A stretch of DNA of 64,000 nt from contig NZ_VFIA01000027.1 in assembly GCF_014282275.1 (NCBI RefSeq), positions 27,975 through 91,974 on the forward strand, in the 5' to 3' direction. A program made the position numbers and the translations under genes. Origin of the DNA: Spirosoma utsteinense (GTDB lineage: Bacteria > Bacteroidota > Bacteroidia > Cytophagales > Spirosomataceae). Every line of letters starts with the position of its first letter. The stretch's first letter is position 1. Below are positions 1 through 8,420 of the stretch, piece after piece. The notes below the pieces were generated by a model, which saw only the letters and a program-made list of their open reading frames with translations, ran no database searches and was not told the DNA's origin.

Positions 1-34
1 GTTGGCCGGTATTGATTTAAGTCTGAAACCATAA
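1..34 (+). CDS. 3' end of an upstream gene (partial)
   Basis: Reading from base 2 gives an open frame of ten codons (LAGIDLSLKP) ending at TAA 32-34, with a strong hairpin starting three bases later. The placement of the stop just before a terminator suggests the tail of a real gene whose body lies outside the window. Nothing can be said about function from ten residues. Confidence 0.4.
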   Translation, partial: LAGIDLSLKP

Positions 35-36
35 AA

Positions 37-65
37 AAAGCGGGCCGATAATATCAGCCCGCTTT
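37..65 (+). terminator. Bidirectional hairpin terminator
   Basis: Perfect 9-bp stem AAAGCGGGC / GCCCGCTTT (37-45 with 57-65) around an 11-nt loop. The A-run before it gives a U-run only on the minus strand, but it directly follows the stop at 34 and probably ends that gene. From 66 to 460 I see no convincing gene: the sequence is AT-rich, and only the last stretch can act as leader for the next gene. Confidence 0.65.
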
Positions 66-460
66 CGGCATTACGCTTTATCCAACTATTAAAATCGTTT
101 ATATGTATTCCGCACCAACCAGGCTGCGGGCGTTTGATCATATGCTTTATACAACGTCAAAGGTGTGTGGAAGGAATTGTGTTAGTCAAAGTAGCTTGTG
201 TAGTCTACCATAACCAGTTACTATGCTGATGTAAAAGACAAAGTACAGTTAAAACAGGGTTCGGGTGAAGGCAGACTCTACTTAAGTATATTATCCGGTA
301 GGTAAATCAATTTTTCGGTAGATTTTTACTCACTCACTGTAGTAGTATATAAACGTATAGCTTAATGATGTATACCTGCGTAGCAAGGACCTATGGCTAC
401 GGAGATACAAACTTTTTGAAAGAAAAGAAGTTAATCTATGTAATTAACCGACTCAAAGCC

Positions 461-994
461 ATGAAAGACGAGAAAGATATAGAACGTGACGATGCCCAGA
501 TAATCGGCCGTACAGAAGGGCCAATGGGCTCCGATGATACCGACGTAGATCGGGCGGTACAGGATAACAAAAATCGTCCTGAGGTCGAGGAGTCGGCCAA
601 TGGTCTCGACAGTGTCCAAATCCGAAGTGGTCAGGATGGTCGTAACATTCGGGGTATCGGCGGTATGGATATGGATAGCAAGAATGGTGTCTTACGTATG
701 GGTGATATGGACGACACGACCATGGACGTAACAGAGGAAGGAATCAGTAACGCCGGTAGTGACAAGACGCTGACAAAAACAGCCATGATTGATGTAAACG
801 GAACGTCAGACACGGTGGAAACGCACGAGTACTCATCGGTGACCAGTGTGGAGGTGCCAAATGCTCAGATGGCACCAGAGGAGGAAGACGACAACGCCGA
901 TGAAGAGGAAACAAGCACCGATGAGGAGCAAACGGAGCGCGAAGAAGATGTAGCCGAGACGGGTACAGACCTGAACAATCAGCCTTCGTACTAA
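461..994 (+). CDS. Acidic, low-complexity hypothetical protein
   Basis: 177 residues from ATG 461. The frame stays open upstream to 365, but that part (MMYTCVARTYGYG...) differs in composition and is probably leader. The protein is rich in Asp, Glu, Thr, Ser and Gly and poor in hydrophobic residues; its last ~35 residues are an almost continuous acidic stretch, so it is likely disordered and soluble. No signal peptide, membrane segment or known motif is visible. A similar acidic gene follows after 27 bp, so the two are probably co-transcribed. Function unknown. Confidence 0.6.
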   Translation: MKDEKDIERDDAQIIGRTEGPMGSDDTDVDRAVQDNKNRPEVEESANGLDSVQIRSGQDGRNIRGIGGMDMDSKNGVLRMGDMDDTTMDVTEEGISNAGSDKTLTKTAMIDVNGTSDTVETHEYSSVTSVEVPNAQMAPEEEDDNADEEETSTDEEQTEREEDVAETGTDLNNQPSY

Positions 995-1021
995 TAAAAC
1001 TACCCTTAAACGAACAACGTT

Positions 1022-1444
1022 ATGAGCTTAAGCAGCAAATCCCGCAAAGAAAGCACAGAGTCCAACGCGGCTCAGCAAATGCATAGCACGATGGGAATTC
1101 ACCCCGATTTGGCCCAATTGAACGACAAAAACCTGGATAATGACTTGCCTTCGCGTGTAGCCGATAGCCGCGACGTAGACGTGCCGGGTACTGTTGCCGA
1201 TAACGAACGGCTGGTGGCTGAAACAGGTGACGATACGTCTTCGGCGCAACAGTCCACTTTACCGATCGATGCAGAAGATGCCTCAACTGATGAGGATAAT
1301 CCTATGATCGCTTATCAGCAACCCGATAATTCCACCGCAGAAGGCACTAAAGTAGCCGATGCCGATTGGAACCGGAGCACGAGTGAGGGAGAAATACCAG
1401 TAACCCGTGTCAATGAGCCAGACAGGACGTTAGGCAATTCATAA
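1022..1444 (+). CDS. Acidic hypothetical protein, partner of the preceding gene
   Basis: 140 residues, Asp/Ser/Thr/Asn-rich, with no aromatic core and no signal peptide. Short acidic motifs such as DVDVPGTVAD and TVADNERLVAE suggest weak internal repetition. It starts 27 bp after the upstream acidic gene and is closed by a clear terminator, so the pair forms a two-gene unit. Such stretches of charged, flexible sequence are often stress-related or surface-associated, but that is speculation; no family is recognised. Confidence 0.6.
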   Translation: MSLSSKSRKESTESNAAQQMHSTMGIHPDLAQLNDKNLDNDLPSRVADSRDVDVPGTVADNERLVAETGDDTSSAQQSTLPIDAEDASTDEDNPMIAYQQPDNSTAEGTKVADADWNRSTSEGEIPVTRVNEPDRTLGNS

Positions 1445-1462
1445 ACTGGAATACGGTAACAG

Positions 1463-1496
1463 AAGGGGCGGATCTAGGCAGATTCGTCCCTTTTTT
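1463..1496 (+). terminator. Rho-independent terminator
   Basis: An 11-bp stem with two G-U pairs (1465-1475 with 1480-1490), a 4-nt loop AGGC and the run TTTTTT at 1491-1496. It closes the two-gene acidic-protein unit. Confidence 0.85.
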
Positions 1497-1564
1497 ATGG
1501 ATACAGGTCAGGCAGATAAATACTTACCCTGATGAAAGGCGTCGATAGTCTTCTGAATGCTAAT

Positions 1565-2581
1565 TTATCTGCTGCCTGACGACGACGGCTGGAATAGCAT
1601 TTTCACGGCCTGACCGGGCAGTAAAGTGCCCGCTTGCACCTGGGCTTCCATAAGGGCAAGCTGGTCCTGCATACCGGGTCGATCATAAAACTGACTGTCC
1701 AGCTGTTGGCGAAGCAGGGCGCGAAACCAGGTCAGCTGCTGTGCCTGACGCCGTTGGTTGCGCTGGCCGTTTTGGGTCGTCAATTGCTGGTGCTCCTGAA
1801 TTGTTTGCCAAATCGTGGCTATACCTGCGCCGGTCAAAGCCGACCCAGTAAGTACGGGAGGGAACCAGCCAGTGCCAGTAGGTGGAAACAGGTGAAGCGC
1901 ATTCTGGTATTCCATACGGGCACGATTGGCCGGGGCTATATTGTCGCCGTCAGCCTTGGTGATCACCAGCGCATCGGCCAGTTCCATGATTCCCCGCTTC
2001 ATCCCTTGTAATTCGTCACCGGCGCCGGCCAGCATCAGTAGCAGAAAAAAATCGACCATGCCGTGTACCACTGTCTCGGACTGACCAACACCTACCGTTT
2101 CGACCAGGATCACGTCGAAGCTGGCGGCTTCGCAAAGGAGCATCGTTTCGCGGGTACGGTGGCCAACGCCCCCCAGTGAGTCACCAGCCGGTGAGGGACG
2201 AATGTAGGCATTGGGGTTCATAGATAGTGTTTCCATCCGGGTCTTGTCGCCCAGCAGGCTACCACCCGACCGTTGGCTGGTCGGGTCTACGGCAAGTACG
2301 GCCAGGTGGTGGCCCAACTGGGTCAGGTAGGTGCCAAAGGCTTCGATGAACGTGCTTTTTCCCACGCCTGGTACTCCTGTGATCCCGATACGAACAGAAG
2401 AGGCAGCCGGCCTCGGGCCAGCCTCACCTGACCGGGATAGTACCCCTTCCATCACCAGCTGTGCCAGCGCCTGATCGTCGGGTCGGCGGCTTTCAACGAG
2501 CGTAATGGCGCGGCTAAGCAGCAGCCGGTCACCGGCCAGAATGCCGTTGATGTAGTGGTCGGGGGGGAGTCGGTGACGCAT
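1565..2581 (-). CDS. meaB: MeaB/ArgK-type G3E GTPase (methylmalonyl-CoA mutase chaperone)
   Basis: 338 residues, the usual length for the family. A P-loop GVPGVGKST lies near residue 72, followed by the family sequence VLAVDPTSQRSGGSLLGDKTRM and the switch region VETVGVGQSE; a probable base-recognition motif (TKAD) lies further on. MeaB proteins bind GTP and protect or load adenosylcobalamin on methylmalonyl-CoA mutase in the cytoplasm. No mutase gene is in this window. It lies 40 bp downstream of ispD on the same strand, so the two may share a transcript. Confidence 0.9.
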   Translation of the reverse strand: MRHRLPPDHYINGILAGDRLLLSRAITLVESRRPDDQALAQLVMEGVLSRSGEAGPRPAASSVRIGITGVPGVGKSTFIEAFGTYLTQLGHHLAVLAVDPTSQRSGGSLLGDKTRMETLSMNPNAYIRPSPAGDSLGGVGHRTRETMLLCEAASFDVILVETVGVGQSETVVHGMVDFFLLLMLAGAGDELQGMKRGIMELADALVITKADGDNIAPANRARMEYQNALHLFPPTGTGWFPPVLTGSALTGAGIATIWQTIQEHQQLTTQNGQRNQRRQAQQLTWFRALLRQQLDSQFYDRPGMQDQLALMEAQVQAGTLLPGQAVKMLFQPSSSGSR

Positions 2582-2621
2582 AGAGTCGTTGGGCTACTGA
2601 ATGACAACTGCCTGGCGTAAA

Positions 2622-3299
2622 TTACCAGCCCCGCAAATCTTCGGGTGTCGTGATCTTAATATTCTCGTAAGAACCGTCGATAAGAGTTACCGGAAAGCCA
2701 GCGAACTCCAGAACACTGGCGCAATCGGTGAAGGACAACTGCTCTTCGACCTGAAAGGCCTGCCTGAATCGACTTAATTCAAAAGTCTGGGGTGTTTGAA
2801 CGAGACGTAGCGAACGACGGTCCAGCGCGCTACTACTGCCATCTGCACTGACCTGACGGACCGAATCTTTTACTGGTACACACGTTACCGCCGAGCCGGT
2901 CCGCGCTGCTGTAGCATAACTTTCCTGGATAATGCCCGGCGAAACAAAAGGCCGGACTCCATCATGTACGGCTACTAGTCCCGTGGGGCTATGGATGGCG
3001 TGCAATCCGTTTCGTACCGACTGGAAGCGGGTGACCCCACCATTGATTAGCTGGATCGATGCACCGCTGCGCTCCGGATAGAAATTGTGCTGCTGGCAAA
3101 GAGTGGCCCAGGTCTGCTGATCGCGGGCGGGCAGGACCAGAATAATATGCGGGGTAGGGGAGACGCTTAGAAACCGCTCCAGCGTGTGCTGGAGAATTGG
3201 TTTACCGTTGAGCAGTAAAAATTGCTTTGGCACGTCCGACTGCATCCGGCTGCCGCTTCCGCCAGCAACGATAATCGCAAAGAGTTGGTCAGTTGACAA
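2622..3299 (-). CDS. ispD: 2-C-methyl-D-erythritol 4-phosphate cytidylyltransferase
   Basis: 225 residues. The N-terminal nucleotide-binding signature AIIVAGGSGSRM followed by DVPKQFLLLNGKPIL is typical of IspD, and HDGVRPFVS and the C-terminal ENIKITTPEDL segment fit as well. It transfers CMP to MEP in the non-mevalonate isoprenoid pathway, which also feeds the carotenoids used by the lycopene cyclase in this window. The best start is TTG at 3299 (reading TTG TCA ACT GAC); the nearest upstream ATG at 3331 is out of frame. The queA terminator lies just upstream, so ispD should have its own promoter. Confidence 0.93.
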   Translation of the reverse strand: MSTDQLFAIIVAGGSGSRMQSDVPKQFLLLNGKPILQHTLERFLSVSPTPHIILVLPARDQQTWATLCQQHNFYPERSGASIQLINGGVTRFQSVRNGLHAIHSPTGLVAVHDGVRPFVSPGIIQESYATAARTGSAVTCVPVKDSVRQVSADGSSSALDRRSLRLVQTPQTFELSRFRQAFQVEEQLSFTDCASVLEFAGFPVTLIDGSYENIKITTPEDLRGW

Positions 3300-3331
3300 A
3301 TTGGTGGTCGGTAAGGTAAGCCGTCGGTCAT

Positions 3332-3355
3332 AAAAAAAGGGGCCGGATGGCCCCT
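3332..3355 (-). terminator. Terminator of queA
   Basis: A 7-bp GC stem AGGGGCC / GGCCCCT with loop GGAT; on the minus strand it is followed by TTTTTTTA. It lies just downstream of the queA stop. Confidence 0.85.
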
Positions 3356-3402
3356 CAAAAATACTGATTAACTCACTGACCGGCCAACTTAAAAATAAGG
3401 AC

Positions 3403-4446
3403 TTAGATAATCAGCATGGCATCGCCATAGCTGAAGAACCGGTATTTTTCCTTGATGGCTACCTGATAAGCTTCCTTGATGAGTTCGTGACCACCGAAGG
3501 CACTGGTCATCATGATCAGAATCGACTCAGGCAAGTGAAGACTCGTCAGCAGGGTGTTGGCGATTTTAAAGTCGTATGGTGGAAAAATAAACCGATCTGT
3601 CCAGCCTTCAACGGGCTTCAACCGGCTATTGGCCGACACCGATGATTCAATAGCTTTCAGCGATGTTGTGCCAATAGCACAAACGCGTTTGCCCTCGTTG
3701 AGCGCTGTGTTTACGATCTTGGCCGATTCTTCGGGAATACGGTAGTTCTCCGAATCTGTTTTGTGCTTGGTCAGGTCTTCAACATCAACCTGCCGGAAGG
3801 TACCCAAACCAACATGCAGCGTAACAGGCGCAAAATGAATACCTTTTATCTCCATCCGTTTCATCATGGCGCGGGTAAAGTGCAGGCCGGCTGTAGGGGC
3901 CGCTACAGCACCCACATGCTGGGCAAACACGGTTTGGTAGTCGTCCCGGTCAGCCAGTTCAGCCTCGCGCTGTATTTCGCGGGGAATAGGCGTTTCGCCC
4001 AGTTCGTCTACCGCTTTCATAAACTCTTCGTGATTACCATCGAACAGAAACCGGATGGTGCGGCCCCGCGAGGTGGTATTGTCGATTACTTCGGCTACCA
4101 GATCACTATCGCCAAAGTACAGCTTATTACCTACACGAATTTTACGAGCCGGGTCTACCAGAACATCCCACAGTTTCATTTCGCGGTTCAACTCGCGCAG
4201 CAGGAATACTTCGATTTTAGCGCCGGTCTTTTCCTTATTGCCGTATAGCCGTGCCGGGAAAACTTTCGTGTTGTTGATCACCATCACGTCGCCATCACCG
4301 AAGTAACCCAGCATATCCGAAAACTGCTTATGTTCAATGGTTTTGGCCTTCCGATCAACGACCATTAACCGCGATTCACCCCGCTCTACTGGGTATTTGG
4401 CGATGAGACTTTCGGGTAAATCAAATTTGAATTCGGATAACTTCAT
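3403..4446 (-). CDS. queA: tRNA preQ1(34) S-adenosylmethionine ribosyltransferase-isomerase
   Basis: 347 residues, full family length. Typical QueA segments run in order: [17 protein letters not shown] at the N-terminus, [13 protein letters not shown] near residue 55, [10 protein letters not shown] near 180 and [13 protein letters not shown] in the C-terminal third. It adds the ribosyl moiety of S-adenosylmethionine to preQ1 in tRNA, forming epoxyqueuosine. A single-gene unit is likely: it has a matching -7 box upstream (4493-4500) and a terminator downstream. Confidence 0.96.
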   Translation of the reverse strand: MKLSEFKFDLPESLIAKYPVERGESRLMVVDRKAKTIEHKQFSDMLGYFGDGDVMVINNTKVFPARLYGNKEKTGAKIEVFLLRELNREMKLWDVLVDPARKIRVGNKLYFGDSDLVAEVIDNTTSRGRTIRFLFDGNHEEFMKAVDELGETPIPREIQREAELADRDDYQTVFAQHVGAVAAPTAGLHFTRAMMKRMEIKGIHFAPVTLHVGLGTFRQVDVEDLTKHKTDSENYRIPEESAKIVNTALNEGKRVCAIGTTSLKAIESSVSANSRLKPVEGWTDRFIFPPYDFKIANTLLTSLHLPESILIMMTSAFGGHELIKEAYQVAIKEKYRFFSYGDAMLII

Positions 4447-4492
4447 GATGTATCAGTACGAAAAAGAACGACTCGTTTCAGTGTAAAGGCCG

Positions 4493-4500
4493 CAAATATA
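4493..4500 (-). promoter_or_regulatory. Probable -7 box of queA
   Basis: On the minus strand TATATTTG matches the Bacteroidota -7 consensus TAnnTTTG perfectly, 46 bp upstream of the queA start. No clear TTG is seen at the expected -33 spacing. Confidence 0.5.
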
Positions 4501-4503
4501 GTG

Positions 4504-4540
4504 AAAAACCCGGAAAATTTGACACGTTCCGGGCTTTTTT
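4504..4540 (-). terminator. Hairpin terminator of the 4564-4926 gene
   Basis: A 7-bp stem CCCGGAA / TTCCGGG (4509-4515 with 4527-4533), with T-runs on both strands. It lies downstream of the minus-strand gene ending at 4564 and immediately upstream of the queA -7 box. Confidence 0.7.
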
Positions 4541-4563
4541 CTTGCATATGTCGGTAAAATGGC

Positions 4564-4926
4564 CTATTGACTGGCCGGTAATGAGTTAATGGGTTGAACA
4601 GCTCCCTCCGTATTTACATTGGGGTGGGAGACGTTAAGCTTCGCCATCAGCTCGGGCGAGACTTCGTTAGAGTAGGTGCCCTGCGCCGACACGAACACGC
4701 CTTTCATGCCGTTGGTAGCGCTAATGGCATATAACGTCATTTCATCGCCGGGATCCGATGTGCCCTCAAATCGGTGGAACTCATCCACTTCGAACTCGTC
4801 GCTTTTGAGTTTGATGTTATCGTCGGTCGTTGCTTTTAAAAAATCTTTAGCGGGGGCGAAGTCGACTGTGTAGCCGCGTCCGCGCAGGTTTTCCATTGCT
4901 TCTGTCAGCGTCGTGAAATGTTCCAT
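4564..4926 (-). CDS. Small conserved Bacteroidota protein of unknown function
   Basis: 120 residues, soluble, no signal peptide. It has the pattern (M)EHFTTLTEAMENLRGRGY followed by DEFEVDEFHRFEGTSDPGDE and ATNGMKGVFVSAQGTY. From memory this belongs to a small Bacteroidota family often labelled 'phosphoribosylpyrophosphate synthetase'. The protein is far too short to be that enzyme and has no PRPP-binding motif, so the label should not be trusted. It has its own terminator and is divergent from the lipoprotein gene at 5126. Confidence 0.8.
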   Translation of the reverse strand: MEHFTTLTEAMENLRGRGYTVDFAPAKDFLKATTDDNIKLKSDEFEVDEFHRFEGTSDPGDEMTLYAISATNGMKGVFVSAQGTYSNEVSPELMAKLNVSHPNVNTEGAVQPINSLPASQ

Positions 4927-5125
4927 AGCGTTGCTTGGTAATATAAGAGCTTAGTGTATCTGCGAATCTATAGTAAAGAAACTCTGCCTGTCAGAAATAG
5001 TTTGCCGGAAATGATAGCCCGGACAGTAAAATGTTTGAACAAATGGGCATAAGTAACCCTTGCTTACCTTACTCGCGGGCGACGTCTATCGTCGTATACC
5101 GAAAGAGAAAACTCAACGACTACCT

Positions 5126-6109
5126 ATGAAAAAACGCTGGATATCGGGTCCGCTGCTGGCAGCAGCAGCCTGCTGGCTTACGGCCTGCGAAGACCATCGC
5201 AACAGCCCGAATGCTCCATTCCCGGAACGCATTGAATTTGTAGCCGAACGCCAGTACCCGGAAGGTATCGCTTACTCCTCGCAGCTGGGTAAGTTCGTAA
5301 TCACCTCCATCACCCAAGGTAAAATTGGTACTGTTGATACCGATGGACGTTATGAAGACCTGCTTACGGCACCCGAGCTTATTAGTGGTATCGGCGTGAA
5401 AGTAGTGGATGGACGCATCTTCGTTTGTGTGGGCGATCAGGGGGTTTCGGTGAAAAGTACCCCACAATCGGCCTTTAAAACGGCTGAATTACTTGTATTC
5501 AATAGCGCTACCCGCCAGCTGGAACGCCGTGTCGATCTGGATAACCTACTGCCCGATGCGCGTCACTTCGCCAACGATCTGGCTATTTTGCCTGATGGAA
5601 CCATCTATGTGACAGACTCTTTTTCGCCGGTCATTTACAAAATCACCCCCGACGGGCAAGCCAGTATCCTGGTCAACGATCCTCGTTTTGCCAGTGCTAC
5701 CTTCGGCTTAAATGGCATCGTATTCCATCCCGATGGTTACCTGATCGTAGCCCAGACGGGGGCGGGTAAACTTTACAAAGTAGACTTGCAGAATGGCAAT
5801 ACTATTTCGGAAGTCGGTAATCTGGCAAGCTTGCCTGGTGATGGGCTGACGCTGGTGAACAAGACCGATTTGTATGTAGTGACAGGAAGCGGGAGCCGGG
5901 TGGCCCAGGTGCGTAGTAGCGATGACTGGCAGACAGCCTCTGTTGTGAAGACCGATGAGAATGGCTACTTCCAGGCAACGACCAGTGTATACGTCAACCA
6001 GCAGATTTACACGCTCAATGCGCGTATCGGTGAGATTGGCGCAGCGGTGGCGGCCATGAACCCCAACCAGCTACAATCCCGCGATTATAGTATTCAGCGG
6101 TTTCGGTAA
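5126..6109 (+). CDS. Beta-propeller lipoprotein (SMP-30/gluconolactonase-like)
   Basis: 327 residues from ATG 5126; the longer open frame from 5060 adds an unlikely leader. The N-terminus is a lipoprotein signal peptide (MKKRWISGPLLAAAACWLTAC) with a lipobox LTAC and Cys at residue 21. Repeated propeller-blade motifs follow, such as ANDLAILPDGTIYVTDS and LNGIVFHPDGYLIVAQT, each an N-x-[LI]-x-[FI]-x-P-D-G blade typical of the SMP-30/NHL-like fold. It is likely anchored in the outer or periplasmic membrane leaflet. Substrate unknown; a lactonase role is only family-level inference. Confidence 0.75.
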   Translation: MKKRWISGPLLAAAACWLTACEDHRNSPNAPFPERIEFVAERQYPEGIAYSSQLGKFVITSITQGKIGTVDTDGRYEDLLTAPELISGIGVKVVDGRIFVCVGDQGVSVKSTPQSAFKTAELLVFNSATRQLERRVDLDNLLPDARHFANDLAILPDGTIYVTDSFSPVIYKITPDGQASILVNDPRFASATFGLNGIVFHPDGYLIVAQTGAGKLYKVDLQNGNTISEVGNLASLPGDGLTLVNKTDLYVVTGSGSRVAQVRSSDDWQTASVVKTDENGYFQATTSVYVNQQIYTLNARIGEIGAAVAAMNPNQLQSRDYSIQRFR

Positions 6110-6110
6110 A

Positions 6111-6181
6111 AAAGCAGCCGGGAGGATGGAGAAAATAAAAGCGAAATCAGGCTTTATTTTCTCCATCCTCCCGGCTGCTTT
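6111..6181. terminator. 29-bp perfect inverted repeat between convergent genes
   Basis: 6111-6139 pairs perfectly with 6153-6181 (29 bp), with only a 13-nt central segment that can itself add two G-C pairs after one bulged A. Flanked by A/T runs, it can terminate the lipoprotein gene from the left and the DUF1080 gene from the right. Confidence 0.9.
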
Positions 6182-6195
6182 CCTGCCTTCCCATA

Positions 6196-6837
6196 TCAAT
6201 CCGGCAGCACCTTGATCATGATATCTTTAAAAAAGACTTTGCTCTTGGGGTCATGACCCTGTAAGGCAACTGTACCGCTACTCAGGCGACGCTGTGTAGG
6301 CTTACTGGCGTTACTGACGCTGTCGGGTTCGGTGTATTCGTTAATGATCTTGTCATTAATTTTTACCGTTACCTTCTTGCCCTGCACAATGATGTGTTCG
6401 GTATACCACTCTTCATCTTTCACGAACGTTTCCTTAACATCCTGCATCGAGTAAACGCTGCCCGTCTTGCGCCAGTCTGTGTGGGTTTGGTTCACCTGAA
6501 TCTCATACCCCTTCGAAGGCCAGTCGGTTGGCTGGTACGTGGTGTGGATGAACATACCCGAGTTAGCACCGGGCATCGTTTTGACCTGCGCTTTCCACTC
6601 GAAGTTTTTAAAATTGTGGTTGTTTACCGGACCCTCATAAAACAGGTGTGCGCGGGGTCCAAATACGACAATAGCGCCATCCTGCACACTGAACGTGCTG
6701 GCGTTGTCGCCAACTTTCCATCCGTTGAGGGTCTTGCCATCAAACAGACTAACCCAGCCGTCGGCCAGCGGACGCGTGGTAAGATTCAGAAAAAGGGTGC
6801 TGAGCGCGATGCCAGCCCATAAAATGTACGTTTTCAT
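6196..6837 (-). CDS. Secreted DUF1080 (3-keto-disaccharide hydrolase-like) protein
   Basis: 213 residues with an N-terminal signal peptide (hydrophobic residues ~4-20). The DUF1080 signature begins at GWVSLFDGKTLNGWKV, followed by the concanavalin-like core MPGANSGMFIHTTY and KGYEIQVNQTH. Members of this family (Pfam 3keto-disac_hyd) cleave 3-keto-glycosides made by Gfo/Idh/MocA oxidoreductases. A second DUF1080 gene lies at 9817-10563, inside the sugar locus. This copy is monocistronic and lies outside that operon. It is probably periplasmic. Confidence 0.85.
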   Translation of the reverse strand: MKTYILWAGIALSTLFLNLTTRPLADGWVSLFDGKTLNGWKVGDNASTFSVQDGAIVVFGPRAHLFYEGPVNNHNFKNFEWKAQVKTMPGANSGMFIHTTYQPTDWPSKGYEIQVNQTHTDWRKTGSVYSMQDVKETFVKDEEWYTEHIIVQGKKVTVKINDKIINEYTEPDSVSNASKPTQRRLSSGTVALQGHDPKSKVFFKDIMIKVLPD

Positions 6838-6975
6838 AAGTTCGATGTAATGCGTTTATAGATAAAGTAAAAAGCAGACGAAACCTAACGGTTTTAGTTA
6901 GCCCTTCTAGTAACTGATTGACATTGTTAGGTTTATTTCGGATACTTGGTTCCTTATACCTGCCTACCGCCAATC

Positions 6976-8268
6976 ATGTCTGAGACCTTTATTTACTTCA
7001 TATGGCAGTTTCAATATTTCACGAAACTAAATCTCACCACTACCGATGGTGAACCTGTTCAGGTATTGCATCCTGGTTTTCGAAACTACAATGCCGGCCC
7101 GGATTTTTTCAACGCCCGTCTGCTCATCAATAGCGTAGAGTGGGGCGGTACGGTGGAGATGCACACCAAAACATCCGACTGGCTGGCCCATCGCCATCAG
7201 GACGATCGGGCTTACGACAATGTAATCCTGCATGTGGTTTGGGAAGATGATCGAATAGCAACTGGCCGACAGGTCGACCGTGCCAATGGTACGCCCCTGC
7301 CTACTCTCGAATTAAGGCCTCTGACCGACAATACGCTTATTGATCGGTATGCCCTGCTAATGAACTCGCGGGATTCGATCCCATGTGCCGGGCAGTTTCG
7401 ATCGGTACAACCGCTCCGCCTGACATCCATGCTTGACAAAGCGTTGCTGCAACGGCTGGAGCGCAAAGCCGCACATGTGCAGGCTTTGTTCGACGCAACA
7501 GGTGGCGATTGGGAGGAGACTGCCTACCGGCTGCTGGCGCTGAATATGGGATTCAAGACCAACGCAGACCCGATGGCTCAACTTAGTCGTGCCGTGCCGC
7601 TCAAAGCCATTCTTAAGCATCGTGATGTGCTTTTGCAGGTGGAAGCCATGTTGTTTGGCACGGCAGGACTGCTCGACGCTATCGACGCACCGGATGACTA
7701 TACGATTGCCTTGCAGCGCGAGTATCGATTTTTATCAGTCAAGTACCAATTGGCGAACCGGCAGGTGACTGCTCATGCCTGGAAATGGGGGCGACTCCGA
7801 CCTGCTAACTTTCCCACGTTACGACTGGCGCAGTTTGCCCGCCTGGTAACAAAACAGGCTAGTTTATTTTCGTTGTTCATCGGGAATGATAACGCCGATC
7901 GGCTGCTAAAGTCGTTGCAGGAGCTGCCGTCCAGTTACTGGCAGTCTCATTATCGGTTCGGGAAAGCCGCCGATAAGGTAGTTCCTGCGCTGGGACAAAC
8001 CTCGGCAGAGAATATTCTCATCAATACCGTCGTGCCTTTACTGGCGGCCTACGCCCACCATCGGGGGCAACCCGCCTATATTGACCGGGCCGTTTCGCTG
8101 CTGGAACAACTCCCGGCTGAGAAAAACCGGCTGACCGATGCCTGGGATGAGTTAGGGCTGGGTATTCGTACCGCCTTCGATTCGCAGGCGGCCATCGAAC
8201 TCTACAACGAATTCTGTACTCCGAAAAAATGCCTGAACTGCCAGATCGGGGCGGGGTTGATAAAATAG
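6976..8268 (+). CDS. DUF2851 family protein
   Basis: 430 residues from ATG 6976 (an in-frame TTG at 6946 is less likely). The opening MSETFIYFIWQFQYF and the motif FRNYNAGPDFFNARLLI, followed by WGGTVEMHTKTSDW and NVILHVVWEDD, mark the DUF2851 family, common in Bacteroidota and without an established function. The conserved Asp/Glu/His pattern (GPDF, EMH, ILHVV) recalls nuclease-like folds, but that is only impression. The C-terminus carries CTPKKCLNC, which could bind a metal. It is soluble with no signal peptide. Confidence 0.85.
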   Translation: MSETFIYFIWQFQYFTKLNLTTTDGEPVQVLHPGFRNYNAGPDFFNARLLINSVEWGGTVEMHTKTSDWLAHRHQDDRAYDNVILHVVWEDDRIATGRQVDRANGTPLPTLELRPLTDNTLIDRYALLMNSRDSIPCAGQFRSVQPLRLTSMLDKALLQRLERKAAHVQALFDATGGDWEETAYRLLALNMGFKTNADPMAQLSRAVPLKAILKHRDVLLQVEAMLFGTAGLLDAIDAPDDYTIALQREYRFLSVKYQLANRQVTAHAWKWGRLRPANFPTLRLAQFARLVTKQASLFSLFIGNDNADRLLKSLQELPSSYWQSHYRFGKAADKVVPALGQTSAENILINTVVPLLAAYAHHRGQPAYIDRAVSLLEQLPAEKNRLTDAWDELGLGIRTAFDSQAAIELYNEFCTPKKCLNCQIGAGLIK

Positions 8269-8275
8269 TCGTGAT

Positions 8276-8346
8276 AGTCGTAAAAGTCGTAAGTGGCTGA
8301 CGCGAAAGCAACACGCTCGCGTCAGCCACTTACGACTTTTACGACT
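8276..8346. repeat. 29-bp perfect inverted repeat (AGTGGCTGAC family)
   Basis: 8276-8304 is the exact reverse complement of 8318-8346, with a 13-nt loop. It lies between two convergent genes and may act as a bidirectional terminator, but it lacks the usual flanking T-runs. The arm contains TAAGTGGCTGACGCG, found again at 36210-36224, and its 10-base core recurs inverted at 24274-24283. Confidence 0.9.
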
Positions 8347-8409
8347 TACGACTTTTACGACTTACGACTTTTACGACTTACGACTTTTACGACTTACGAC
8401 TTTTACGAC
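8330..8409. repeat. Five perfect 16-bp direct repeats
   Basis: Five back-to-back copies of TTACGACTTTTACGAC (8330, 8346, 8362, 8378, 8394), then a degenerate sixth copy to about 8425 that runs to the stop of the oxidoreductase gene. The first copy overlaps the right arm of the inverted repeat; each unit is itself a near-repeat of CGACTTTTA and CGACTTA. Confidence 0.95.
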
Positions 8410-8420
8410 TTCTACAACTT

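Noticed and set aside
3763..4248. A 161-codon + frame
   Set aside because: Antisense to queA, which has all family motifs.
4564..4926. The name 'phosphoribosylpyrophosphate synthetase' for the 120-residue protein
   Set aside because: It is a third of the enzyme's size and has no PRPP-binding motif.
8330..8409. Possible CRISPR-like array
   Set aside because: The 16-bp repeats abut with no spacers and there are no cas genes.
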